The position numbers were made by a program, and so were the translations under genes. Positions 1 to 5,077 of a stretch of DNA of 5,308 bases are shown piece after piece. The notes below the pieces were generated by a model. The model did no database searches, was not told the DNA's origin, and worked only from the letters and a program-made list of their open reading frames with translations. The stretch's first letter is position 1, and each line of letters opens with the position of its first letter. This DNA comes from Tannerella sp. (GTDB taxonomy: Bacteria; Bacteroidota; Bacteroidia; Bacteroidales; Tannerellaceae), in NCBI GenBank assembly GCA_031263835.1, contig JAISEZ010000186.1:1-5308 (forward strand), written 5' to 3'.

Positions 1-1133
1 GTGCAGATGCGGACGGCCTCCTCCGCATCCTTCCGCTGAAAGGCGAGGTTCAGGAGTTGCTGCCAGGCGCGTTCGTTGTCGGGAGCCATTTCGGTGGCCA
101 GCTGAAACTGGAAATGCGCTTCCTCCAGATTTTTCTGATACACCAGCAGCGTGCCGTAAAACAGTTTCAGCTCGACCTCTTCGGGATGCTGTTCCAGCAG
201 TGTCTGGAAGAGCGCATTGGCGACTTTCATCTCGTCGCTGGACTGCTGCAGCTGCTGGATGTAGCGGGAAAGAATCCCGACTTTGATTTCCACATCCAGC
301 TTTTCGTTGACCAGCGCCGAGCGTATCTGTGCTTCCGCCGAGTCGGGCCGGCCGACGGTGGCATAGTAGTTCGCCATGGAAACGGTGTAATACGGACTCT
401 CCGGCTCGATGGCGCAGGCTTTTTGATAACATTCCCAGGCGCGTTCGGTCTCTTTCCGTTCCAGGTAGAGGTCTCCAATCAGGATAAGATAACGCGCATC
501 GCCGGGATATTTGGCGGCCAGTTTCTTCAGTTCGTCAAACGCTTTTTCCGGCTGTTCCAGCGTCATGTACAGCCGGTACTTCTGCATGGAGAGCGGTTCG
601 TTCATGCCCGTCATTCCTTCCAGACGGTCAAACGCCAGGATGGCTTCGTCGATGTCGCCTTTGCGGGTGAGGGCTTCGGCCAGGTAATAATTCAGTTCAA
701 TCTTGCCCGGATGAGCCTTGACCAGTTCTTCGTAGGCGTCTGCCGCTTCCCCGAACATGTCCAGATTCAGGAAGATGGCGGCGAGCGCCAGTTTGTAGGT
801 AAAATTTTCCGGGTGGAAGGCGACGGCCCTTCTCAGGTAAGAAACCGCTTTTTCCGGTTCTTCCGTTTGCAGGTAGAACGACGAGAGTTCGAAAAGCGTG
901 GCCGACGAGGTGGAATCTATTTCGAGGCAGTGTTTAAACACTTCATAGGCCGCGTCAAACTTGCCCGCATTTTTCAGATTAATCCCTTCATAAAAAAAAT
1001 AATCCACCTTCCGCTGGACGGAAGGACGGGCCGTTTTCGAGTGCATCGGATGCGGTTGTCCGGCAAGCGTCCCGGCGGGAAGCATGGCCGCAAGGCATAA
1101 AACCGAACTGATTGCAAGGAGTGTATGTTTCAT
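1..1133 (-). CDS. Secreted tetratricopeptide-repeat protein (3' part outside the window)
   Basis: Reading the minus strand from the ATG at 1133-1131 gives 377 codons with no stop before the window edge, so the C-terminus is missing. Residues 1-24 look like a Sec signal peptide (MKHTLLAISSVLCLAAMLPA, then GTLA before the likely cut). Cys13 is not in a lipobox, so periplasmic export rather than lipidation is expected. From about residue 43 the protein is almost entirely TPR helical hairpins of 34 residues, clearest near 43-76, 77-110, 111-144, 145-178, 212-245, 246-279 and 318-352. They show the usual alternation of small and aromatic residues, for example residues 218-234 (IGDLYLERKETERAWEC). 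TPR arrays act as protein-binding scaffolds; no catalytic domain is visible. It lies 38 bp downstream of dut on the same strand, so co-transcription is likely. The partner and process are unknown; an envelope role is inferred from the signal peptide alone. Confidence 0.9.
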   Translation of the reverse strand, partial: MKHTLLAISSVLCLAAMLPAGTLAGQPHPMHSKTARPSVQRKVDYFFYEGINLKNAGKFDAAYEVFKHCLEIDSTSSATLFELSSFYLQTEEPEKAVSYLRRAVAFHPENFTYKLALAAIFLNLDMFGEAADAYEELVKAHPGKIELNYYLAEALTRKGDIDEAILAFDRLEGMTGMNEPLSMQKYRLYMTLEQPEKAFDELKKLAAKYPGDARYLILIGDLYLERKETERAWECYQKACAIEPESPYYTVSMANYYATVGRPDSAEAQIRSALVNEKLDVEIKVGILSRYIQQLQQSSDEMKVANALFQTLLEQHPEEVELKLFYGTLLVYQKNLEEAHFQFQLATEMAPDNERAWQQLLNLAFQRKDAEEAVRIC

Positions 1134-1171
1134 AAGCAAAATCTTTTTGTATCGCCGGCAGTCACCGTTCC

Positions 1172-1603
1172 TTACTTCCCGGTGTGACCGAATCCGCCCT
1201 CGCCGCGTTCCGTACCGTCCAGAACCTCTTCCGGCTGCCACGCTACGGAGGCATGAGAGGCAATCACCATCTGACAGATGCGTTCGCCGTCGCGGACAAC
1301 GAACGGCTCGGAAGAAAGATTCACCAGAATAATACCGATTTCGCCCCGGTAATCGGCGTCGATGGTTCCCGGCGTGTTGAGCAGGGTGATACCGTGCCTG
1401 ATAGCCAGTCCGCTGCGCGGGCGCATCTGCGCTTCGTAGCCTTCCGGCAACGCGACATACAAGCCCGTCGGAATCAGTTTCCGCTCCAGCGGTTTGAGTT
1501 CGACAGGCTCCGGCAGGCTGGCCCGAACATCCATCCCCGCCGACAGGGGCGTTTGATATTGCGGCAACGGATGGCGCGACTTGTTTACAATTTTTACTTT
1601 CAT
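1172..1603 (-). CDS. dut: dUTP diphosphatase (dUTPase, trimeric type)
   Basis: The product hydrolyses dUTP to dUMP and pyrophosphate, keeping uracil out of DNA and supplying dUMP for thymidylate synthesis. It is a 143-residue cytoplasmic enzyme, a normal length for the homotrimeric family. All five dUTPase motifs are present in order: motif 1 AGMDVRA (22-28), motif 2 [11 protein letters not shown] (62-72), motif 3 [16 protein letters not shown] (76-91) with the catalytic Asp84 and uracil-stacking Tyr85, motif 4 [11 protein letters not shown] (104-114), and the C-terminal motif 5 [11 protein letters not shown] (133-143), whose Phe138 closes over the base. The start at 1603 gives the typical MKVKIVNKS opening with no surplus N-terminus. 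A TACCTTTG box lies about 28 bp upstream. The TPR gene follows 38 bp downstream and is probably in the same transcript. Nothing is missing or unusual in the enzyme. Confidence 0.97.
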   Translation of the reverse strand: MKVKIVNKSRHPLPQYQTPLSAGMDVRASLPEPVELKPLERKLIPTGLYVALPEGYEAQMRPRSGLAIRHGITLLNTPGTIDADYRGEIGIILVNLSSEPFVVRDGERICQMVIASHASVAWQPEEVLDGTERGEGGFGHTGK

Positions 1604-1630
1604 AGAACGTTGTTCTCCAATTTATGCCGT

Positions 1631-1638
1631 CAAAGGTA
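1631..1638 (-). promoter_or_regulatory. Putative -7 box for dut
   Basis: On the minus strand this reads TACCTTTG, a full match to the Bacteroides -7 consensus TAnnTTTG. Transcription would begin near 1625, leaving a leader of roughly 20 nt before the dut ATG. No convincing -33 TTTG is visible at the expected distance. Confidence 0.55.
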
Positions 1639-1651
1639 CGACTTTTTTTCG

Positions 1652-1659
1652 TATCTTTA
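1652..1659 (+). promoter_or_regulatory. Putative -7 box for the DUF2007 gene
   Basis: TATCTTTA matches TAnnTTTG except for the last base and lies 24 bp before the ATG at 1684. It is back to back with the dut box in the same 80-bp divergent spacer, so the two operons may share a control region. No -33 element is apparent. Confidence 0.4.
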
Positions 1660-1683
1660 CCGGGTGTTTTAAGGAATTGAATC

Positions 1684-2052
1684 ATGGAACATCTGGTTGA
1701 AATCGCGAATTTTGCTCAAGCCGAAACGGCGGAAATCCTGGCTTCCCTGCTCAGGGCGGAAGGTATCGCCTGCACGACGCGCGACGAGGCGAGCAGTCAA
1801 GTACTTCGCGGCGCTGTGGACATCGGCGTTCGTGTGGAAGTTATGGAACACAACGTGCCCCGCGCACTCGAACTGTTGAAGGACAGCGGCCTTTTGCAGC
1901 CGGAAGCGGAAGCGGAGGAAGACAAAAACACAGACGCTTCCGCGGGACTGGCCGGTTACGTTCCCGCCCTGCGAAAACTGGCCATTATCCTGGTGGCTTT
2001 GATAGCCGGCGCGCTGGCGATACTGGGTTATCTCCGTTTGTTCCCGCATTAA
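1684..2052 (+). CDS. DUF2007-type (putative signal-transducing) protein with C-terminal membrane anchor
   Basis: The product has 122 residues. Residues 1-70 resemble the DUF2007 family, small GlnB-like alpha/beta domains annotated as putative prokaryotic signal-transducing proteins. The family pattern is visible in the opening beta strand LVEIANF (4-10), the helix AETAEILASLLRAEGI (13-28), and the second half VDIGVRVEVMEHNVPRALELL (45-65). An acidic linker follows (73-84, EAEAEEDKNTD), then a hydrophobic helix at about 98-118 that should tether the domain to the inner membrane. No catalytic residues are evident and the ligand is unknown. The start is the first ATG downstream of the putative promoter and gives the family's usual N-terminus. 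Only 12 bp separate its stop from the next small gene, which suggests an operon. The family assignment rests on pattern recognition, not on a search. Confidence 0.83.
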   Translation: MEHLVEIANFAQAETAEILASLLRAEGIACTTRDEASSQVLRGAVDIGVRVEVMEHNVPRALELLKDSGLLQPEAEAEEDKNTDASAGLAGYVPALRKLAIILVALIAGALAILGYLRLFPH

Positions 2053-2064
2053 CCGACCATCCGT

Positions 2065-2241
2065 ATGGCACGCCGTAAAATCACTTCCAGCCAGGCCGTC
2101 TGCATCATTATCCTGTGGGGGATACTTTGCTATCTGATGCTGACGTACAGCAAAACCGTTAACTTTTATACGGTTTTTGTCCTTGTCGCCTCCGCCATCA
2201 TTGTATTTGTCCCCGTCTATAAAAGCCGGAAAAAACAGTAA
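2065..2241 (+). CDS. Small membrane protein, 58 residues, two predicted transmembrane helices
   Basis: ATG at 2065 opens a 58-codon frame ending in TAA at 2239-2241. It begins MARRKITSSQAVCIIILWGI and ends VPVYKSRKKQ. Two hydrophobic stretches, about 11-28 and 33-52, are joined by a short polar turn (TYSKTVN, 27-33), and both ends are basic. That predicts a helical hairpin in the inner membrane with both termini in the cytoplasm by the positive-inside rule. The gene starts 12 bp after the DUF2007 stop on the same strand, and its codon usage matches its neighbours, so it is probably a real second gene of that operon. I recognise no family. A role as partner of the membrane-anchored DUF2007 protein is only an inference from adjacency. 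Confidence 0.7.
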   Translation: MARRKITSSQAVCIIILWGILCYLMLTYSKTVNFYTVFVLVASAIIVFVPVYKSRKKQ

Positions 2242-2242
2242 A

Positions 2243-2306
2243 ATTCAAAGATTCAATCATTCAAGCATTCAAAGATTCAATTATTCAATTATTCAAAGAT
2301 TCAAGG
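2243..2306. repeat. Tandem 8-bp repeat, eight copies of ATTCAANN
   Basis: Beginning just after the small gene's stop codon, eight contiguous octamers follow the pattern ATTCAANN. The last two bases read, in order, AG, TC, GC, AG, TT, TT, AG, GG. The first six bases are identical in all eight copies. The period is not a multiple of three and stops occur, so this is not coding. Its role is unknown; it may be a slippage-prone simple repeat. Confidence 0.9.
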
Positions 2307-2450
2307 GCGAACGGCGGGAATAACTGTCAGGACAATATACATGATTATGCCGTGTGAAGTATAATTACTTCCTTTGTCTGTATAGCTTTAGAAATAGATA
2401 ACCGCCAGTTTGCGGGCAGTCGCACGGTTGAATTAATTTAAAATGTTTAA

Positions 2451-2594
2451 TTTCCTGCCTGTTTTGCCAAAACCGCCGTGGTGGTTTCCGCATTTTATGC
2501 CTGTTTTGTCAAAACCGCCATGGCGGTTTCCGCATTTTATGCTTGTTTTGCCAAAACCGCCATGGCGGTTTTTATATTTCCTGCATGTTTCGCC
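2451..2594. repeat. Tandem 42-bp repeat (about 3.4 copies) with internal perfect palindromes
   Basis: Three full 42-bp units lie at 2451-2492, 2493-2534 and 2535-2576, followed by a decayed partial copy to about 2594. Each unit contains the core TTTTGYCAAAACCGCC followed by its inverse. In units 2 and 3 this is a perfect palindrome, AAACCGCCATGGCGGTTT at 2512-2529 and the same sequence at 2554-2571, extending to 20 bp (2553-2572) in unit 3. In unit 1 (2470-2487) the right arm has changed to GTGGTGGTTT, so the palindrome is imperfect. The cores are exactly 42 bp apart, four turns of B-DNA, so they would face the same side of the helix. Confidence 0.92.
2553..2575 (+). terminator. Possible intrinsic terminator formed by the third palindrome
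   Basis: The stem AAAACCGC/GCGGTTTT with a CATG loop is followed by a run of five T in GGTTTTTAT. That is the shape of a rho-independent terminator for transcripts arriving from the DUF2007 operon. The stem is short and only half GC, and the distance from the small gene's stop is over 300 bp, so this is tentative. Confidence 0.25.
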
Positions 2595-2682
2595 CTTCCG
2601 TCCGTTGCCGGAACCGCCTTCGCAGCGTCTTTGCCGCAGTATTCAACTTCTCATTCTCTCATTACATTCCCGGAAAATTCCG

Positions 2683-2690
2683 TACATTTG
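2683..2690 (+). promoter_or_regulatory. Putative -7 box for the folP-cdaA operon
   Basis: TACATTTG is a full match to TAnnTTTG and lies 26 bp before the folP ATG, giving a leader of about 20 nt. No TTTG is visible at the -33 position. The 42-bp array ends some 90 bp upstream. Confidence 0.6.
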
Positions 2691-2716
2691 CCGGTGCATG
2701 TATAAGATTTTGGGGA

Positions 2717-3565
2717 ATGACTATCAAATCATTGAACATCAAAGGGCAGTTATGGACACTGGACAAGCCCTTCGTGGCGGGGATTCTGAACGTGACGCCG
2801 GATTCCTTTTACGAAGGCAGCCGGATGCAGACCGGGGCGGCTATCCGTCAGCGGATAGAAACCATTCTGGCGGAAGGCGGCCGGATGATTGACGTGGGCG
2901 GTTATTCGTCGCGGCCGGATGCGGCGGACGTTTCCGCGGCGGAAGAGAAGCAGCGTCTGATGCCGGCCCTGAAGCTGCTCAAGACGCATTATCCGGATGC
3001 GGCCGTATCGGTAGACACGTTCCGGGCGGAGGTCGCGCAATGGGCAGTGGAGGAATACGGCGTGGCCGTCGTCAACGACATCTCCGGCGGTACGCTCGAC
3101 CCGCTGATGTTCGAAACGGTCGCGCGGCTACAGACGCCCTATGTCCTGATGCACATGCGCGGCACGCCCCAAACCATGCGGCAAATGACGGACTATACGG
3201 ATTTGATGGAAGAAATCATGCTGTATTTTGCGGAAAAGCTGCGTGCGCTCCGGCTGCTGGGCGTGAACGACGTCATCCTCGATCCCGGTTTCGGGTTCGC
3301 CAAGACGCTGGAGCAGAATTACGAACTGATGCGGCATTTGCCTGAATTTGCCGCATTTGAAACGCCGTTACTGGTCGGCGTTTCCCGTAAGCGGATGATA
3401 TCCGGCCTGCTGGACGCGACGGCCGGGGAAAGCCTGAACGGGACGACCGTCCTCCATACGTTCGCGCTGCTCAACGGCGCGGACATCCTGCGGGTGCACG
3501 ACGTCAAAGCCGCCGTGGAAGCCGTGAAAATAACAGAGAAACTGAAAATCGAACAAATATGTTAG
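2717..3565 (+). CDS. folP: Dihydropteroate synthase
   Basis: The enzyme joins dihydropterin pyrophosphate and p-aminobenzoate to give dihydropteroate, a cytoplasmic step of folate synthesis and the target of sulfonamides. It has 282 residues, normal for a TIM-barrel DHPS. Signatures in order are GILNVTPDSF (22-31, with Asn25), MIDVGGYSSRP (57-67), SVDTF (98-102), VNDISGG (119-125), LMHMRGTP (144-151), ILDPGFGFAKT (187-197), GVSRKRMI (221-228) and ILRVHDV (257-263). Counterparts of the E. coli active-site residues D56, D96, N115, D185, K221, R255 and H257 are present as D59, D100, N120, D189, K225, R259 and H261. After the SSRP loop the sequence is DAAD, where a Gly commonly follows the Pro; this is a minor variation. 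ATG 2717 is the only start that precedes the first conserved strand closely and sits behind the promoter. Its last 7 bp overlap cdaA. Confidence 0.97.
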   Translation: MTIKSLNIKGQLWTLDKPFVAGILNVTPDSFYEGSRMQTGAAIRQRIETILAEGGRMIDVGGYSSRPDAADVSAAEEKQRLMPALKLLKTHYPDAAVSVDTFRAEVAQWAVEEYGVAVVNDISGGTLDPLMFETVARLQTPYVLMHMRGTPQTMRQMTDYTDLMEEIMLYFAEKLRALRLLGVNDVILDPGFGFAKTLEQNYELMRHLPEFAAFETPLLVGVSRKRMISGLLDATAGESLNGTTVLHTFALLNGADILRVHDVKAAVEAVKITEKLKIEQIC

Positions 3566-4338
3566 TTTCATTTGGAATCAAGGATGCCATAGACATCCTT
3601 CTGGTCGCCTACTTTCTCTATCAGACCTACAGGCTGATGAAGAGTTCGGGAACGCTGGTGATATTCGGCGGTCTGGTGTCCGTCATTGTTGTATGGATAC
3701 TGGTCTCGCAGGTGCTGGAAATGCGTCTGATGGGCGGCATTCTGGACAAGTTCATCAGTGTGGGCTTCATCGTCGTCGTGATCCTGTTTCAGGACGACAT
3801 CCGCCGTTTTCTGGTGGCGCTGGGGTCGAACCGGGGCTGGAAATTTCTGGTCAGGTTCTTTTCCCGGAAAGAGGAAGACACTTCCAGCCAGTATATAACG
3901 CCCGTCACGCTGGCCTGCCTGAATCTGGCTAAGACGAAAACCGGCGCCCTGATTGTGATCCAGAAGGAGATGGACTTGACGGCGTATATCCATACGGGCG
4001 AGATGTTTTCGGCGGAAGTGAACGCCCGCCTGATTGAAAACATCTTTTTCAAAAACAGTCCGTTGCATGACGGGGCCATGATTATCGTCAACAACCGGAT
4101 CAAGGCCGCCGCGTGTATCCTGCCTGTGGCGCAAAATGCCGCCATCCCCAAGGAAATGGGTTTGCGTCACCGTTCCGGACTGGGCATGTCGAAAGAAACG
4201 GATGCCGTCGTGATCATCGTCTCCGAAGAGCGGGGCGCCATTACAGTGGCACACAGTGGAATAATCACCAAACCACTGTCGGTCGAAAACCTCCGGCAAA
4301 TCCTCTCCGGCGAACAGGATGTGAAAAGTTATAGTTAA
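3559..4338 (+). CDS. cdaA: Diadenylate cyclase, CdaA type (c-di-AMP synthase)
   Basis: CdaA condenses two ATP into cyclic di-AMP and two pyrophosphates. This messenger controls potassium and osmolyte transport and envelope homeostasis in other bacteria. The 259-residue protein has the standard layout. Three N-terminal membrane helices lie at about 10-27, 33-52 and 62-79, followed by a cytoplasmic DAC domain from about 110. The domain contains TGALIVIQ (128-135), the catalytic DGA motif in SPLHDGAMII (167-176) and the RHR motif in GLRHRSGLGMS (201-211), then AVVIIVSEERGAITVA (216-231). All hallmark catalytic residues are intact. The start ATG lies within the last codons of folP (7-bp overlap, different frame), so translational coupling is expected. 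In Firmicutes cdaA is normally followed by cdaR and glmM. Here no gene follows for over 900 bp, so any regulator must be encoded elsewhere. Confidence 0.97.
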   Translation: MLVSFGIKDAIDILLVAYFLYQTYRLMKSSGTLVIFGGLVSVIVVWILVSQVLEMRLMGGILDKFISVGFIVVVILFQDDIRRFLVALGSNRGWKFLVRFFSRKEEDTSSQYITPVTLACLNLAKTKTGALIVIQKEMDLTAYIHTGEMFSAEVNARLIENIFFKNSPLHDGAMIIVNNRIKAAACILPVAQNAAIPKEMGLRHRSGLGMSKETDAVVIIVSEERGAITVAHSGIITKPLSVENLRQILSGEQDVKSYS

Positions 4339-4407
4339 ATAACCCAAAATCGCCGCATTGAGATGAAAATTATCGGAAGATTTTGCCACCCTTACCTTGC
4401 AATTTGA

Positions 4408-4415
4408 TATTTTTG
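4408..4415 (+). promoter_or_regulatory. Orphan promoter-like -7 box downstream of cdaA
   Basis: TATTTTTG matches TAnnTTTG fully. A TTTG at 4382-4385 lies 22 bp upstream, slightly more than the usual 19-21 bp, and could serve as the -33 element. A start near 4422 would place a 7-bp hairpin (AACAGAA 4424-4430, TTCTGTT 4438-4444) at the very 5' end of the RNA. No credible gene follows. Confidence 0.45.
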
Positions 4416-4451
4416 TAGCGCGAAACAGAAGTCGTGATTCTGTTCTATAAT

Positions 4452-4655
4452 AATGCGAATCAGTAGATAGTAGTTAATAGATAGTAGAATGAATACATTA
4501 GTTCATATACAAAATCAAATGATTCCGGCAGATGCAGCGCCTGTTGCCGTATCCCGATATGGAGATGTGCGGCTTTTCCGCCGGCTGCCCTGCGGGCGAA
4601 AGCATTTCGCCCCTGCTAACTACTGGCTACTAACTACTAACTACTGATTCGCATT
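4452..4655. mobile_element. MITE-like 204-bp element with 36-bp imperfect terminal inverted repeats
   Basis: The left arm (4452-4487) and right arm (4620-4655) are inverted copies matching at 32 of 36 positions. The outermost 15 bases, AATGCGAATCAGTAG, are perfect. The right arm is built of heptamers (CTAACTA, CTGGCTA, CTAACTA, CTAACTA, 4616-4643). The 132-bp interior is GC-rich toward its right half and includes a perfect hairpin GGGCGAAA/TTTCGCCC (4594-4612, loop GCA). TAATA occurs just outside a slightly shorter version of the arms (4448-4452 and 4655-4659) and could be a 5-bp target duplication, but in AT-rich DNA this is weak. No transposase is present. A non-autonomous element or a structured RNA are both possible. 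Confidence 0.55.
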
Positions 4656-4689
4656 AATAATTGATTGTTTTTGTTCATTCATGCGCTGT

Positions 4690-4875
4690 CCGCAGGTTAA
4701 AAACCCGCGGTTAATAAAGTGCTGTCCCTGCGGGACTTTACCCTGCATCCTGACATTTGCAGTGCTGTCCCTGCAGAGCCTGCTTTGCCAGTCCCGCAGG
4801 GACGGCACGTTATTAACCGTATGCTTCAGCTTGCGGTATGCGACGGCGCCCTGCCCCAAGCCCTGCAGGGGCGAC
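4690..4875. repeat. REP-like cluster of GTCCC/GGGAC palindromes within a larger inverted repeat
   Basis: A 30-bp inverted repeat pairs 4708-4737 with 4790-4819 at 28 of 30 positions. Each arm carries its own hairpin: GTCCC-TGC-GGGAC at 4724-4736 and GTCCC-GCA-GGGAC at 4791-4803. A 14-bp direct copy, AGTGCTGTCCCTGC, occurs at 4718-4731 and again at 4761-4774. Further hairpins are CCGC-A-GGTT/AACC-C-GCGG at 4690-4710 and GCAG/CTGC at 4773-4783. The perfect palindrome CCCTGCAGGG at 4861-4870 closes the block. The nested arrangement resembles repetitive extragenic palindromes; dispersal elsewhere in the genome is inferred, not seen. Confidence 0.7.
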
Positions 4876-4912
4876 ACTTTCATATTCCGTTTATTTTTCA
4901 TCACTTGCAGGG

Positions 4913-4920
4913 CAAAGGTA
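4913..4920 (-). promoter_or_regulatory. Minus-strand -7 box facing the palindrome cluster
   Basis: On the minus strand this reads TACCTTTG, a full consensus match. It lies only 8 bp before the ATG at 4904-4902 of a frame beginning MMKNKRNMKV. It would transcribe leftward through the palindromes. No clear -33 box is visible. Confidence 0.4.
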
Positions 4921-4962
4921 ATCTAAAAATCGGAACATCGGCGGTAGCGATCGCAGGAAAAA

Positions 4963-5077
4963 ACGCATCGCACCGAAGAGTACGAACGCATCGCACCGGG
5001 GGGCGCAAACGCATCGCACCGGGGGGTGCGAACGCATCGCACCGAAGGGTACGAACGCATCGCACCGAAGGGTGCGA
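4963..5077. repeat. Five tandem 23-bp units, each a 5-bp link plus an 18-nt hairpin
   Basis: Contiguous units occupy 4963-4985, 4986-5008, 5009-5031, 5032-5054 and 5055-5077. Every unit begins ACGCA, then TCGCACC (invariant), a 4-base loop (GAAG in units 1, 4 and 5; GGGG in units 2 and 3), then a version of GGTGCGA. Units 3 and 5 are perfect 7-bp stems. Units 1, 2 and 4 carry two, two and one changes in the right arm. There are no unique spacers, so it is not CRISPR, and 23 is not a multiple of three, so a repeated peptide is not maintained. Confidence 0.93.

Larger units (their letters stand above)
2242..2716. other. Gene-poor spacer between the DUF2007 operon and folP
   Basis: This 475-bp stretch contains the 8-bp array, an AT-rich segment (2307-2450), the 42-bp palindromic array, and the folP promoter region. 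In the AT-rich segment the only structure I see is a small inverted repeat at 2356-2371 (GAAGTA, four bases, TACTTC), which could be an operator or weak hairpin. Open frames here are by-products of the 42-bp period being divisible by three, and they run into folP in the wrong frame. I see no convincing gene. Confidence 0.7.

Noticed and set aside
57..1100. A 347-codon plus-strand open frame
   Set aside because: It is antisense to the TPR gene. The minus-strand reading gives a signal peptide and regular 34-residue TPR repeats, while this frame yields a low-complexity sequence rich in Phe, Gln and Arg with no recognisable domain. The high GC of the real gene's codons keeps it open.
1104..1133. 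Lipoprotein signal for the TPR protein because of Cys13
   Set aside because: The bases before the cysteine encode SVL, with Leu rather than Gly, Ala or Ser at -1, and the hydrophobic segment continues beyond it. A type I signal peptide fits better.
1184..1672. A 162-codon plus-strand open frame across dut
   Set aside because: It is antisense to dut, whose five motifs are unmistakable, and it crosses the divergent promoter region.
2443..2892. A 149-codon frame containing a 14-residue repeated peptide (PVLPKPPWWFPHFM-like)
   Set aside because: The periodic peptide arises because 42 bp is 14 codons. The frame then runs 176 bp into folP in the wrong frame, and a second frame (2478-2705) is equally open across the same array.
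3568..4389. A 273-codon minus-strand open frame
   Set aside because: It is antisense to cdaA, which has intact DGA and RHR motifs. The His/Gln/Asp-rich product is typical of a reverse-strand shadow.
4963..5077. CRISPR array
   Set aside because: The 23-bp units are contiguous with no unique spacers, and no cas genes are present.
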